Source: Alphaproteobacteria bacterium
Lineage (GTDB): Bacteria; Pseudomonadota; Alphaproteobacteria; Caulobacterales; Aquidulcibacteraceae
Reading direction: 5' to 3'
Assembly: GCA_018971945.1 (NCBI GenBank)
Contig: JAGWZH010000006.1
Coordinates: forward strand, 1-62,990
DNA: 62,990 nt
Under the pieces are notes generated by a model, which saw only the letters and a program-made list of their open reading frames with translations, was not told the DNA's origin and did no database searches. This document shows, in pieces, positions 43,934 through 51,724 of this stretch (positions are counted from its first letter, which is position 1; each line of letters opens with the position of its first letter). The translations under genes and the position numbers were made by a program.

Positions 43934-45166
43934 CTAGAGCCGCCTCGGCGGGTAGCCGGCCGCACCAAGAGCGTCGACGATTTCCTGGGTGTGCTGCGCG
44001 TCGCGGGTTTCGATCAGGATGTCGAACTCCGCGCCTTTGGCGGGCACGTCCAAGGCCAAGCGATTATGAGCCACCTCGATGATGTTGGCGCCAAGATCGC
44101 CGATCACCTTGGAGACGCGGGCGAGCAAACCCGGGCGATCGTCGCCGATCAGGCGCAAGGAGGATATCCGGCCTTCCCGCACAAGACCCCGGGTCAGGAC
44201 GCTCGCCAAAAGGCGGGCGTCGATATTGCCGCCGCAGAGGATCAGGCCGACGCTGCGGCCGGCGAACTTGGCAGGGTGGGCCAAGAGGGCGGCAAGGCCA
44301 GCGGCCCCCGCCCCCTCGGCGACGGTTTTCTCCACATTGGCGTAAAGAGCAATCGCCTGCTCGAGATGAGGTTCGTCCACCAGCACCACCTCATCGACCA
44401 GCGCCCTGGCGATCTGGATCGGCAAGCGGCCAACCTGCTTCACCGCAATGCCCTCCGCGATGGTCTGGCCGCCGCACTGGGGCTCCTCGCCCCGGAGTTC
44501 GGCGTGGAGAGAAGGATACATCCGGGCTTCGACGCCGACGATGCGGATGTCCGGCTTGATCGCCTTGGCGGCGATGGAGACCCCGGCAATCAGGCCGCCG
44601 CCGCCCACGGGGACGACCAAGGTGTCAAGGTCAGGGGCGTCCGCCAGCATCTCTGCGGCGACGGTTCCTTGGCCTGCGATGATGGCTGGGTCGTCGTAAG
44701 GATGGACGAACGTCAGACCCTCACGCTCCTTGACCTGGTAGGCGTAGGTTGTGGCTTCGGCGAAAGTCTCTCCATGGAGCAAGACGCGCGCGCCATGCCG
44801 GCGGGTATGCTCCACCTTGGTGAAGGGGGTCCCGAGCGGCATCACGATGGTGGCGGGCACGCCGAGCTTGGCGGCGTTATAGGCGACGCCTTGAGCGTGG
44901 TTGCCGGCGCTGACGGCGATGACGCCGACGCGCCGTTCCGCCTCGGTCAGCTGGGCGAGTTTGTTGAATGCGCCCCGCTCCTTGAAGGACGCCGTGAACT
45001 GGAGATTCTCGAACTTCACCCAAATCTTCGCGCCGGTGATCTCGGAGAGCGTGCGCGCGGAGCGCATCGGGGTGCGCTCGATCTGGCCGCTCAGCCGGAC
45101 GGCGGCGGCCTCGATATCGGCGACAGTGACGGGTAAGGCGGCGTGGGAGGACAAATCATCAGCCAT
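43934..45166 (-). CDS. ilvA: Threonine ammonia-lyase (catabolic type with ACT domain)
   Basis: PLP enzyme that deaminates threonine to 2-oxobutyrate, feeding isoleucine synthesis or catabolism. The PLP lysine is in FTASFKERGAFNKL, followed by the SAGNHAQG and VPVGGGGLIAGV motifs; residues from about 330 on form an ACT-like domain (RLIGDDRPGLLARVSKVIGDLGANIIEV). The 410-residue architecture matches the shorter IlvA/TdcB-like group with one ACT domain. Confidence 0.92.
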   Translation of the reverse strand: MADDLSSHAALPVTVADIEAAAVRLSGQIERTPMRSARTLSEITGAKIWVKFENLQFTASFKERGAFNKLAQLTEAERRVGVIAVSAGNHAQGVAYNAAKLGVPATIVMPLGTPFTKVEHTRRHGARVLLHGETFAEATTYAYQVKEREGLTFVHPYDDPAIIAGQGTVAAEMLADAPDLDTLVVPVGGGGLIAGVSIAAKAIKPDIRIVGVEARMYPSLHAELRGEEPQCGGQTIAEGIAVKQVGRLPIQIARALVDEVVLVDEPHLEQAIALYANVEKTVAEGAGAAGLAALLAHPAKFAGRSVGLILCGGNIDARLLASVLTRGLVREGRISSLRLIGDDRPGLLARVSKVIGDLGANIIEVAHNRLALDVPAKGAEFDILIETRDAQHTQEIVDALGAAGYPPRRL

Positions 45167-45315
45167 GGCGCGCGGACCCTAGCCGCCCTGCAACCCACCC
45201 GACAAGCTCGGCGGCGGAAAACGCGCAGGAGCCGCGAATGCTCTCGTCGTCCCACCCCCTCGCTCACAGAGCGGAAGAAACGCCACGCCCGCAGGACCGC
45301 GCGCGCGCCGGCCGA

Positions 45316-47289
45316 TCAGGGCGCCGCTGCAACCCCTAAAACCCTTTGGAAAAACAGTGTCTCGGCCTCGCGTTGGGCCTCCTGGTTCACCCGGCGGCGG
45401 AAACCATGGCCCTCATCGGAGGCGATCATCGACCAGACCTCGCCGTTATTGGCGCGAATGGCGGCGACGACTTGTTCGGCTTCGGAAACCGGCACGCGCG
45501 GATCATTGGCCCCATGGATGACGAACATCGGGCGAGACACGCGGTGGATATTCGTCAGGGGCGATATCCGCTCCAAGATATCGCGCATCGCGGGGTTGCT
45601 CTCGTCGCCATACTCCACCCGACGCAGCGCGCGGCGATAGCCGGAGGTGTTTTCCAGGAACGTCACGAAGTTCGAGATGCCGACAATGTTCACGGCCCCC
45701 GAGAGCCGGTCGTTGTAATGAACCATGGAGGCAAGAACCATGTAACCGCCATACGAGCCGCCATAGACAAGCACGCGGCTCGGATCGAGATCCGGTTGGG
45801 TCTCGATCCAGTCCAAAAGCGCGCCGATGTCGCGCACAGCGTCTTCGCGTCGCTCGGCGTTGTCGAGGGACAGGAACGTGCGGCCAAAGCCAGAGGAGCC
45901 GCGGACATTGGGGGTGATGACGGCGACCCCCAGTTCATTGACCCAGTATTGGCGGGTGGAAGAAAACACAGGCCGGCTCTGCGCCTCCGGTCCACCATGG
46001 ATGTCGATGATCACAGGGAGACGGGCGGCGGCTCGCGCGGGCCGATAATAGAAACCGGTGATGGCGCGGCCGTCAAAGCTTGTCCATTCGATAAGGGAGG
46101 GAGCGACGAAAGTCTCAGGGTTTAGGCCGCCGACTTCGCTTTGGGTCCATCGCGTCAAGCGGGCCCCGCGGCGCTCGTAGACATAAGCTTCGGCCGGCGC
46201 GGCGGCGGCGGCCAGCGTGAAGCCAATGCGCTCGCCCGCGTCGTCCCACGCGACGCCCCCGACCACGCCTGGCGGCAGCGACAGGCTGCGCTCGACGCGG
46301 CCGGACCGCACGCTCAGGAGGCGCACGCGGGATTGGCCGGCCTCGTTGACAGCGTAGGCGATGGTGCGGCCGTCGGGAGAGAGGTCGAAGTTCTCCACGT
46401 CCCAAGTCGTTTCAGGCGAAAGCCTCAGACGCTCGCCCGTCTCGAGGTCGATCTGGACAAGATGGAGAAACTCCCCGCCCGCATCCGTCGCCAGGATGAC
46501 CGCGCGGCCGTCGGGGGTGAACTCGCCGCCGTCAAAGGCGGCGTCCAAATCGGGCGCCAATTCGGTCATGACGCCGGAGGCGATATCAAGGACAAACCGG
46601 CGGCTCTTCGCGACTGAGATGGACTGGCCGATCAAAAGGGAGCGACCATCCGGCGACCAGTCCAAAACGGACACAGCTCCCTCGCCATCCAAGACTTTAC
46701 GACGGCCCTCCGGATCTGAAGGGTCTGCAATCATGATGTCGTAGTTGGGGTCGTTCTGGGGGGTAAAGGCCCAGGCGATAAAGCGGCCGTCGCGGCTCCA
46801 CACAAAACCCTGATTGCGCGAGCCCGGGGACGTCAAAGCGGTGACCCGGCCGGAGCCCAAGTCTTGCACATAGCCGCCGAAATTCTCGTTCCCGCCGACG
46901 TCGCGCGTCATTAAGAAGGCGCCGCCTCCCGGCCGCACATCGCCGCCGCCTACGGCTTCATCATAAAATGTCAGCTGGAAACGCTGGCCCATCGGCGCGC
47001 TCACCCGGTGAATTTGGGCGGTGTCGCCGAACCGGGTGGAGATCAGAATGCCGCCGTCGGGCAGGAAGTCCAAAAACGCCGCGGAGCGGGTGTTTACATA
47101 TTGACGGAGGCGCTCACCCACTTCCACGGGCGTCTCGGGGACGTTTTCAAGGGTCAGGGTCCCGCGCTCGCGGACCTCCACGGGGGCTGTCGTCTGGATA
47201 TGGGAGGTCTGGGTATGGGTCGTTTGGGCCTGCGCCGTGGAGACGGCGCAAAGCGCGACAACGGCTAAGGCTAAGGCTATTTTGTTCAT
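45316..47289 (-). CDS. S9 family serine peptidase, exported
   Basis: A prolyl-oligopeptidase-family enzyme (acylaminoacyl-peptidase-like) of 657 residues. A signal peptide (MNKIALALAVVALCAVSTAQA) is followed by a beta-propeller and the alpha/beta hydrolase domain with the Ser motif YGGSYGGY, Asp in GANDPRVP and His in DEGHGF. ATG 47289 is chosen: it begins the signal, and GGGGAGGGG precedes it. Expected periplasmic; it lies 29 bp downstream of the ABC double-ATPase gene on the same strand. Confidence 0.9.
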   Translation of the reverse strand: MNKIALALAVVALCAVSTAQAQTTHTQTSHIQTTAPVEVRERGTLTLENVPETPVEVGERLRQYVNTRSAAFLDFLPDGGILISTRFGDTAQIHRVSAPMGQRFQLTFYDEAVGGGDVRPGGGAFLMTRDVGGNENFGGYVQDLGSGRVTALTSPGSRNQGFVWSRDGRFIAWAFTPQNDPNYDIMIADPSDPEGRRKVLDGEGAVSVLDWSPDGRSLLIGQSISVAKSRRFVLDIASGVMTELAPDLDAAFDGGEFTPDGRAVILATDAGGEFLHLVQIDLETGERLRLSPETTWDVENFDLSPDGRTIAYAVNEAGQSRVRLLSVRSGRVERSLSLPPGVVGGVAWDDAGERIGFTLAAAAAPAEAYVYERRGARLTRWTQSEVGGLNPETFVAPSLIEWTSFDGRAITGFYYRPARAAARLPVIIDIHGGPEAQSRPVFSSTRQYWVNELGVAVITPNVRGSSGFGRTFLSLDNAERREDAVRDIGALLDWIETQPDLDPSRVLVYGGSYGGYMVLASMVHYNDRLSGAVNIVGISNFVTFLENTSGYRRALRRVEYGDESNPAMRDILERISPLTNIHRVSRPMFVIHGANDPRVPVSEAEQVVAAIRANNGEVWSMIASDEGHGFRRRVNQEAQREAETLFFQRVLGVAAAP

Positions 47290-47318
47290 GGGCCCCTCCC
47301 CTCTTTCAGCTCGCTTCC

Positions 47319-49133
47319 TCAAGCCGCTTCATGGATCGCCTCTTGAGGGTCGAACTCAGCCACCCAATGGCCGGGCGCCACTTCGAGAAGTTGCGGTCGA
47401 TATTGCTCGATCTCGGGATCGTCAACGAGCTTGGACTTCAAGAATCGCAAGGCGGCGCGCCGATCCAGCGGGCTAGGCAAATCGCCTTCGAGACGGACTC
47501 GAGGACGGTTGCGGGCGGCCTCTGGGTCCGGCTCCGGCGCTGCGGCCAGGAGCGCCTTGGTATAGGGATGGCGAGGATCGGCGAGGATGACCTCCGAGGC
47601 GCCGCACTCCACAACCCGGCCCAAATAAAGCACCATCACACGGTGGCTGATCTCCTTCACGACCGCCAAATCGTGACTGATGAAGAGCATGGAAAGCCCA
47701 AACTCTTTTTGGAGGTTCATCAACAAGCGTACAATTTGGGCCTGGATGGACACATCGAGAGCGCTGACCGCCTCGTCGCACACGACGAGCTTGGGGCGCA
47801 TGATCATGGCGCGGGCGATGCCGACGCGCTGGTTCTGGCCGCCGGACAGCTCGTGGGGGTAGCGGTTGATGAGCGCGGGATCGAGGCCAACCTTGACAAG
47901 CATTTCCCGGACCAGGTCCTCGCGCTGCAGACGGTTCAGCTCGGGCCGGAAACTGCGCAAGGGCTCAGCCACGGAAGCGCCTACGGTCTGTCTTGGATCA
48001 AGGCTCGCCAAAGGATCCTGGAAGACGATCTGCAGGTCCTTGCGGGTATTGCGGATTTCTTTCTGGTTCAGGCCCAGGCCCAGAAAACTGACCCCGCCAG
48101 CGCTCGCGGGGAGAAGCTGGAGAACGGCCCGGGCCAAAGTGGATTTGCCGCAGCCGCTTTCGCCGACGACGCCGAGGGTTTCCCCCGGCTGCAGGGTGAA
48201 GCCCACGCCGTCGACAGCGCGGAGTTGCTTGATTTTGGGGATCAGACCGTCGCCGACAACGACCGGGAACTGCACCTTAAGATCTTTGACGCTGAGCAGG
48301 GGCGGCCCGTCCTGAGGCGGCGCGCGCTCAGCGCCCAAGCGCGACGACGAGATGCGGGGCACAGACTCCAGAAGCATGCGGGTATAGTCATGCTTGGGCT
48401 CGTGAAAGAGCGCGCCGACGGGGCCCTGCTCGACAATTTCCCCCCGACGCATCACCACCACGCGCTGGGCCATGCGGGCGATCACGCCCATGTCATGGGT
48501 GATCAAAGCCACAGCGGTGTTGGTGTCGCGGCGGAGATCCTCCATCAGGTCAAGGACCTGGGCCTGAACCGTGGCGTCCAAAGCGGTGGTCGGCTCGTCT
48601 GCGATCAGAAGCGAGGGATCCGTCATCATCGCCATGGCGATCATCACCCGCTGGCGCATGCCGCCGGAAAGCTCATGGGGATATTGCCGCAGGCGGCGGG
48701 CCGCCTCTGGGATACGGACGCGCTCCAGCCATTCGACGCACCGGGCGCGGGCGGCCGGTTTGTCCATCTTCAGATGTTGGATCAAGGTCTCCATCATCTG
48801 GGTTTCAATGCGCAGGTGGGGGGTCAAGGCGGTCAGGGGGTCCTGAAACACGAAAGAGACTTTGTGGCCGCGAAGGCTGTTCAAAATCCTTGGGGAGGCG
48901 CCCAGAATATCCTGACCAAGGAAGCGAACCGCGCCCGCGGCGCGGCCATTGTGGGGAAGCAAACCCAAGGCGGCGAGAAAGGTTTGGCTCTTGCCGGATC
49001 CGCTTTCGCCGACCACGCCGAGACACTCGCCTGGGGCGATGCTGAAAGACACGCCCTTGACCGCCTCGACAACGCCGTCGGGGGTGTCAAAGGAGACCTT
49101 AAGGTCGGTGATATCAAGAACAGAGGCGCTCAT
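47319..49133 (-). CDS. ABC transporter double ATP-binding protein (peptide/microcin C type)
   Basis: A 604-residue protein with two fused nucleotide-binding domains as in YejF or GsiA. Walker A motifs GESGSGKS and GESGCGKS, signatures LSGGMRQR and LSGGQNQR, and oligopeptide-transporter C-terminal cysteine-free extensions are visible. It would energise import of oligopeptides or similar; no permease or binding-protein gene is nearby, but an S9 peptidase gene follows on the same strand. Confidence 0.9.
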   Translation of the reverse strand: MSASVLDITDLKVSFDTPDGVVEAVKGVSFSIAPGECLGVVGESGSGKSQTFLAALGLLPHNGRAAGAVRFLGQDILGASPRILNSLRGHKVSFVFQDPLTALTPHLRIETQMMETLIQHLKMDKPAARARCVEWLERVRIPEAARRLRQYPHELSGGMRQRVMIAMAMMTDPSLLIADEPTTALDATVQAQVLDLMEDLRRDTNTAVALITHDMGVIARMAQRVVVMRRGEIVEQGPVGALFHEPKHDYTRMLLESVPRISSSRLGAERAPPQDGPPLLSVKDLKVQFPVVVGDGLIPKIKQLRAVDGVGFTLQPGETLGVVGESGCGKSTLARAVLQLLPASAGGVSFLGLGLNQKEIRNTRKDLQIVFQDPLASLDPRQTVGASVAEPLRSFRPELNRLQREDLVREMLVKVGLDPALINRYPHELSGGQNQRVGIARAMIMRPKLVVCDEAVSALDVSIQAQIVRLLMNLQKEFGLSMLFISHDLAVVKEISHRVMVLYLGRVVECGASEVILADPRHPYTKALLAAAPEPDPEAARNRPRVRLEGDLPSPLDRRAALRFLKSKLVDDPEIEQYRPQLLEVAPGHWVAEFDPQEAIHEAA

Positions 49134-49461
49134 GATCGAAACACTAGTGTGCCGCGACTTCGCCGCAAGGGTCTAGCCCAGCAGCGATCCGCCGACGCCC
49201 AAGAGGGCGGCATCGTCGGCCACAGGAGACGAGGCCGCAGAACGGACGTTCGGGGGGCATTCAAGGCGTCGCCGTCTTTCGGACCAAGGCCGGGCGCGTG
49301 GCGCAGAAAAACGCCCGCTTCTGAGCAAAACGAACCACTTGGCGCGCTTTAGCGTTTTGACTTGTCAAGCATGTTTGACTTTCAGGCCTTGGCGCGGCGC
49401 GGGCTTGATGGATTTTTTAGGGCGCACCGCGGGCTTGTTGAGCATGGGCCTGGCTGCAGGG
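49134..49461. other. Intergenic region, no gene seen
   Basis: About 328 bp between the ABC gene and a small membrane protein gene, both on the minus strand. One short inverted repeat, TTGAC/GTCAA with a 2-bp spacer, occurs at 49357-49368. Nothing else could be recognised. Confidence 0.5.
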
Positions 49462-49956
49462 TCAGATCGTCTCGCCTTCATAAGCCGCCCAATGGCGGGC
49501 GTCGGCGCCGTCGACAAACAGGATCGCGACGCCGATCAAAAGATTGAAAGCCAATACGCCTGCGTTGAAATAGAGGAAATCCGGGGCGATCAAATTGGCC
49601 AAAGCGCGATCGGCCAAATCTGGTAGAGACGCGCCCTGCATGTCGGCGGCGATGCCCTGCAAAGAGCGCAGCGCGAGAAGGCATAAAAAGCCCAAAAACC
49701 AGACCGCAAAGGCTTTCGTGCGGCGGATCAGGCGAACCAGGGCAAGAACGAAGAAGAACAAGACCGCGAGAGACAGACCGATCTCCCACGCCGTGGTGGC
49801 GACGACGATGCCTGTGGCGGACTTGGAAAGAGCGTCCATCGCCGGTCGGATCGCGTCTGCGTCCAGCAAAAACGCCATCGGCAGACCAGCGGCCGTCACC
49901 ATCCAGAGGCACTGGACGAACACGATCACAATCACCAGGGCCCGAAGAAGCCACAT
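49462..49956 (-). CDS. Small four-helix membrane protein
   Basis: A 164-residue protein with four hydrophobic helices (LVIVIVFVQCLWMVTAAG, TAWEIGLSLAVLFFFVLALV, FAVWFLGFLCLLAL and FNLLIGVAILFVDG). The last stretch ends ADARHWAAYEGETI. It resembles DUF2165-type small membrane proteins in layout, but the match is only by eye. Function unknown. Confidence 0.65.
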   Translation of the reverse strand: MWLLRALVIVIVFVQCLWMVTAAGLPMAFLLDADAIRPAMDALSKSATGIVVATTAWEIGLSLAVLFFFVLALVRLIRRTKAFAVWFLGFLCLLALRSLQGIAADMQGASLPDLADRALANLIAPDFLYFNAGVLAFNLLIGVAILFVDGADARHWAAYEGETI

Positions 49957-50012
49957 GACCGGTTCCTCTGCGGCCTAAGCCGAAAAAATCCTACACCGGC
50001 CTTTCGCCGGCG

Positions 50013-50429
50013 TCACGCCAGAGCCCCCGAAAAACGCAGATAAACGGTGAGAGCGAGCGCGATAGTGAGGGCGGCGACGCCGCCCGCATCGCCCATTCTC
50101 TCTTGGGGCGAAAGGGCTGCGAGGAAAGCGCGCCTTTGGGGCCATAGAAAAAAGATCGCGCAATCAATCGTGATGGCGGCGGCCAGCCAGTAGACCGCTG
50201 CGGCGTCACGGGTGAAAAGCGCCGCGGCGGCGGCAGCGTAACCAGCCATGGCGGCGGCGAGGCCGTAAACGCGCCATCCGCCCATATAGTCCTTGATCAT
50301 GGCGTGGTAGCGACGCACGGCCTCGTCTCGGGCGATGTCGGAGGAGAGCTCCGCCTTGGCGAACAGGATCGCGAGAGTCCCCGAGGCGACATAAAGACAC
50401 AAACCGGTGGCCACGATGGACGCTAGCAC
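50013..50429 (-). CDS. Small membrane protein of unknown function
   Basis: A 138-residue protein with about four hydrophobic helices and a GTG start at 50429 near GGGAGGGGAGG. A helix-linker block (DEAVRRYHAMIKDYMGGWRVYGLAA) lies between the first two helices. No family recognised. It ends a run of minus-strand genes after sucB, which starts upstream at 51637 and stops at 50453. Confidence 0.6.
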   Translation of the reverse strand: MLASIVATGLCLYVASGTLAILFAKAELSSDIARDEAVRRYHAMIKDYMGGWRVYGLAAAMAGYAAAAAALFTRDAAAVYWLAAAITIDCAIFFLWPQRRAFLAALSPQERMGDAGGVAALTIALALTVYLRFSGALA

Positions 50430-50452
50430 CCTCCCCTCCCGTGACGCTCCGC

Positions 50453-51637
50453 CTAAAGATCCAGCAGCATCCGCTCGGGATCTTCAAGGCCCTCTTTCAC
50501 ACGGACGAGAAACGTCACCGCCTCTTTGCCGTCGACGAGGCGATGGTCATAACTCAGGGCCAGGTACATCATCGGACGCACCACGATCTGGCCGCCAAGC
50601 GCCACAGGGCGGTCCTGAATCTTGTGCATGCCCAAAATGCCCGACTGCGGCGGGTTGAGGATAGGCGTGGACATCAAGGAGCCATAGATGCCGCCATTGG
50701 TGATCGTGAAGGTGGCGCCTTGGAGGTCCTCCATCTTGAGGACCCCGTCGCGGGCCTTGGCGCCCATCTCGCCGATCTCCTTTTCGATCTCGGCCATGGA
50801 TTTGCGGTCCGCCTCGCGAACCACAGGCACGACGAGGCCACGGTCGGTGCCAACAGCGATGCCGATATCGTAGAAGTTCTTATAGATGATGTCGTCGCCG
50901 TCGATCTCGGCATTGACGGAGGGGATTTCCTTTAAGGCGCTGACGCAGGCCTTCACGAAAAAGCTCATGAAGCCGAGCTTCACGCCGTGTTTTTTCTCAA
51001 AGCTGTCTTTGTATTTGTTGCGCGCCGCCATCACCTGGGTCATGTCCGCCTCATTGAAGGTGGTGAGCATGGCGGCCGTGTTTTGCGCTTCTTTCAAACG
51101 CCTGGCGATGGTGGATCGCAGGCGGGTCATCTTCACGCGTTCCTCACGGGGATCCAGCGCGCGAGGCGGCGCGGCAGCCCGGGCGGCGACGGGGGCGAGC
51201 TGGCGAGACTCCAGAGCGGCCAGCGCATCAGCCTTGGTCAGGCGGCCGTCTTTGCCGGAACCCTGCAGACCATTGAGGTTCAATCCGTTTTCAGCAGCGA
51301 TCCGCTGAACGGACGGCGGCGCGACCGGAGGGGCTTGCGGGGACGTCTTGGGCGGGGAGGCTGCGGCGGAGGCCGGTTTCGCGGCCCCCTTGCCCGCCGC
51401 GGCTCCGGCTTCGAGACGCCCCAGCAGCGCGCCGATGCCGACAGAGGCGCCTTCTGAAGCGACAATGTCGGTCAGGACGCCGCTTGCTGTCGCAGACACC
51501 TCCACGGAAACCTTGTCTGTCTCCAGCTCCACCAAGACTTCGTCTTTCGCCACAGCTTCGCCGGGCTGCTTCAACCACTTGGCGACAGTCGCTTCGGTTA
51601 CGGACTCGCCCAAGGTGGGCACAACGATATCAACCAT
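50453..51637 (-). CDS. sucB: Dihydrolipoyllysine succinyltransferase (E2 of 2-oxoglutarate dehydrogenase)
   Basis: E2 core of the 2-oxoglutarate dehydrogenase complex. The single lipoyl domain carries the lipoylated lysine in [11 protein letters not shown] (about residue 43), a proline/alanine linker follows, then the E1/E3-binding domain ([24 protein letters not shown]) and the catalytic domain ending in [13 protein letters not shown] (His and Asp of the active site). The 394-residue length fits. Located 87 bp after sucA. Confidence 0.97.
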   Translation of the reverse strand: MVDIVVPTLGESVTEATVAKWLKQPGEAVAKDEVLVELETDKVSVEVSATASGVLTDIVASEGASVGIGALLGRLEAGAAAGKGAAKPASAAASPPKTSPQAPPVAPPSVQRIAAENGLNLNGLQGSGKDGRLTKADALAALESRQLAPVAARAAAPPRALDPREERVKMTRLRSTIARRLKEAQNTAAMLTTFNEADMTQVMAARNKYKDSFEKKHGVKLGFMSFFVKACVSALKEIPSVNAEIDGDDIIYKNFYDIGIAVGTDRGLVVPVVREADRKSMAEIEKEIGEMGAKARDGVLKMEDLQGATFTITNGGIYGSLMSTPILNPPQSGILGMHKIQDRPVALGGQIVVRPMMYLALSYDHRLVDGKEAVTFLVRVKEGLEDPERMLLDL

Positions 51638-51724
51638 CAGTTCGGCTCCTGCAGCGGCGGGAGGGCGGTCTGTCCCCTTCCTCCGCGGTTCCCATCTTTT
51701 CTGCTGCTCTGGTCGGCTGCCAGC

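Noticed and set aside
42881-45136. 751-residue plus-strand frame
   Set aside because: Crosses the FKBP, GST and ilvA genes on the opposite strand; no domain evidence.
46968-49352. 794-residue plus-strand frame
   Set aside because: Antisense to the S9 peptidase and ABC genes, both well supported by motifs.
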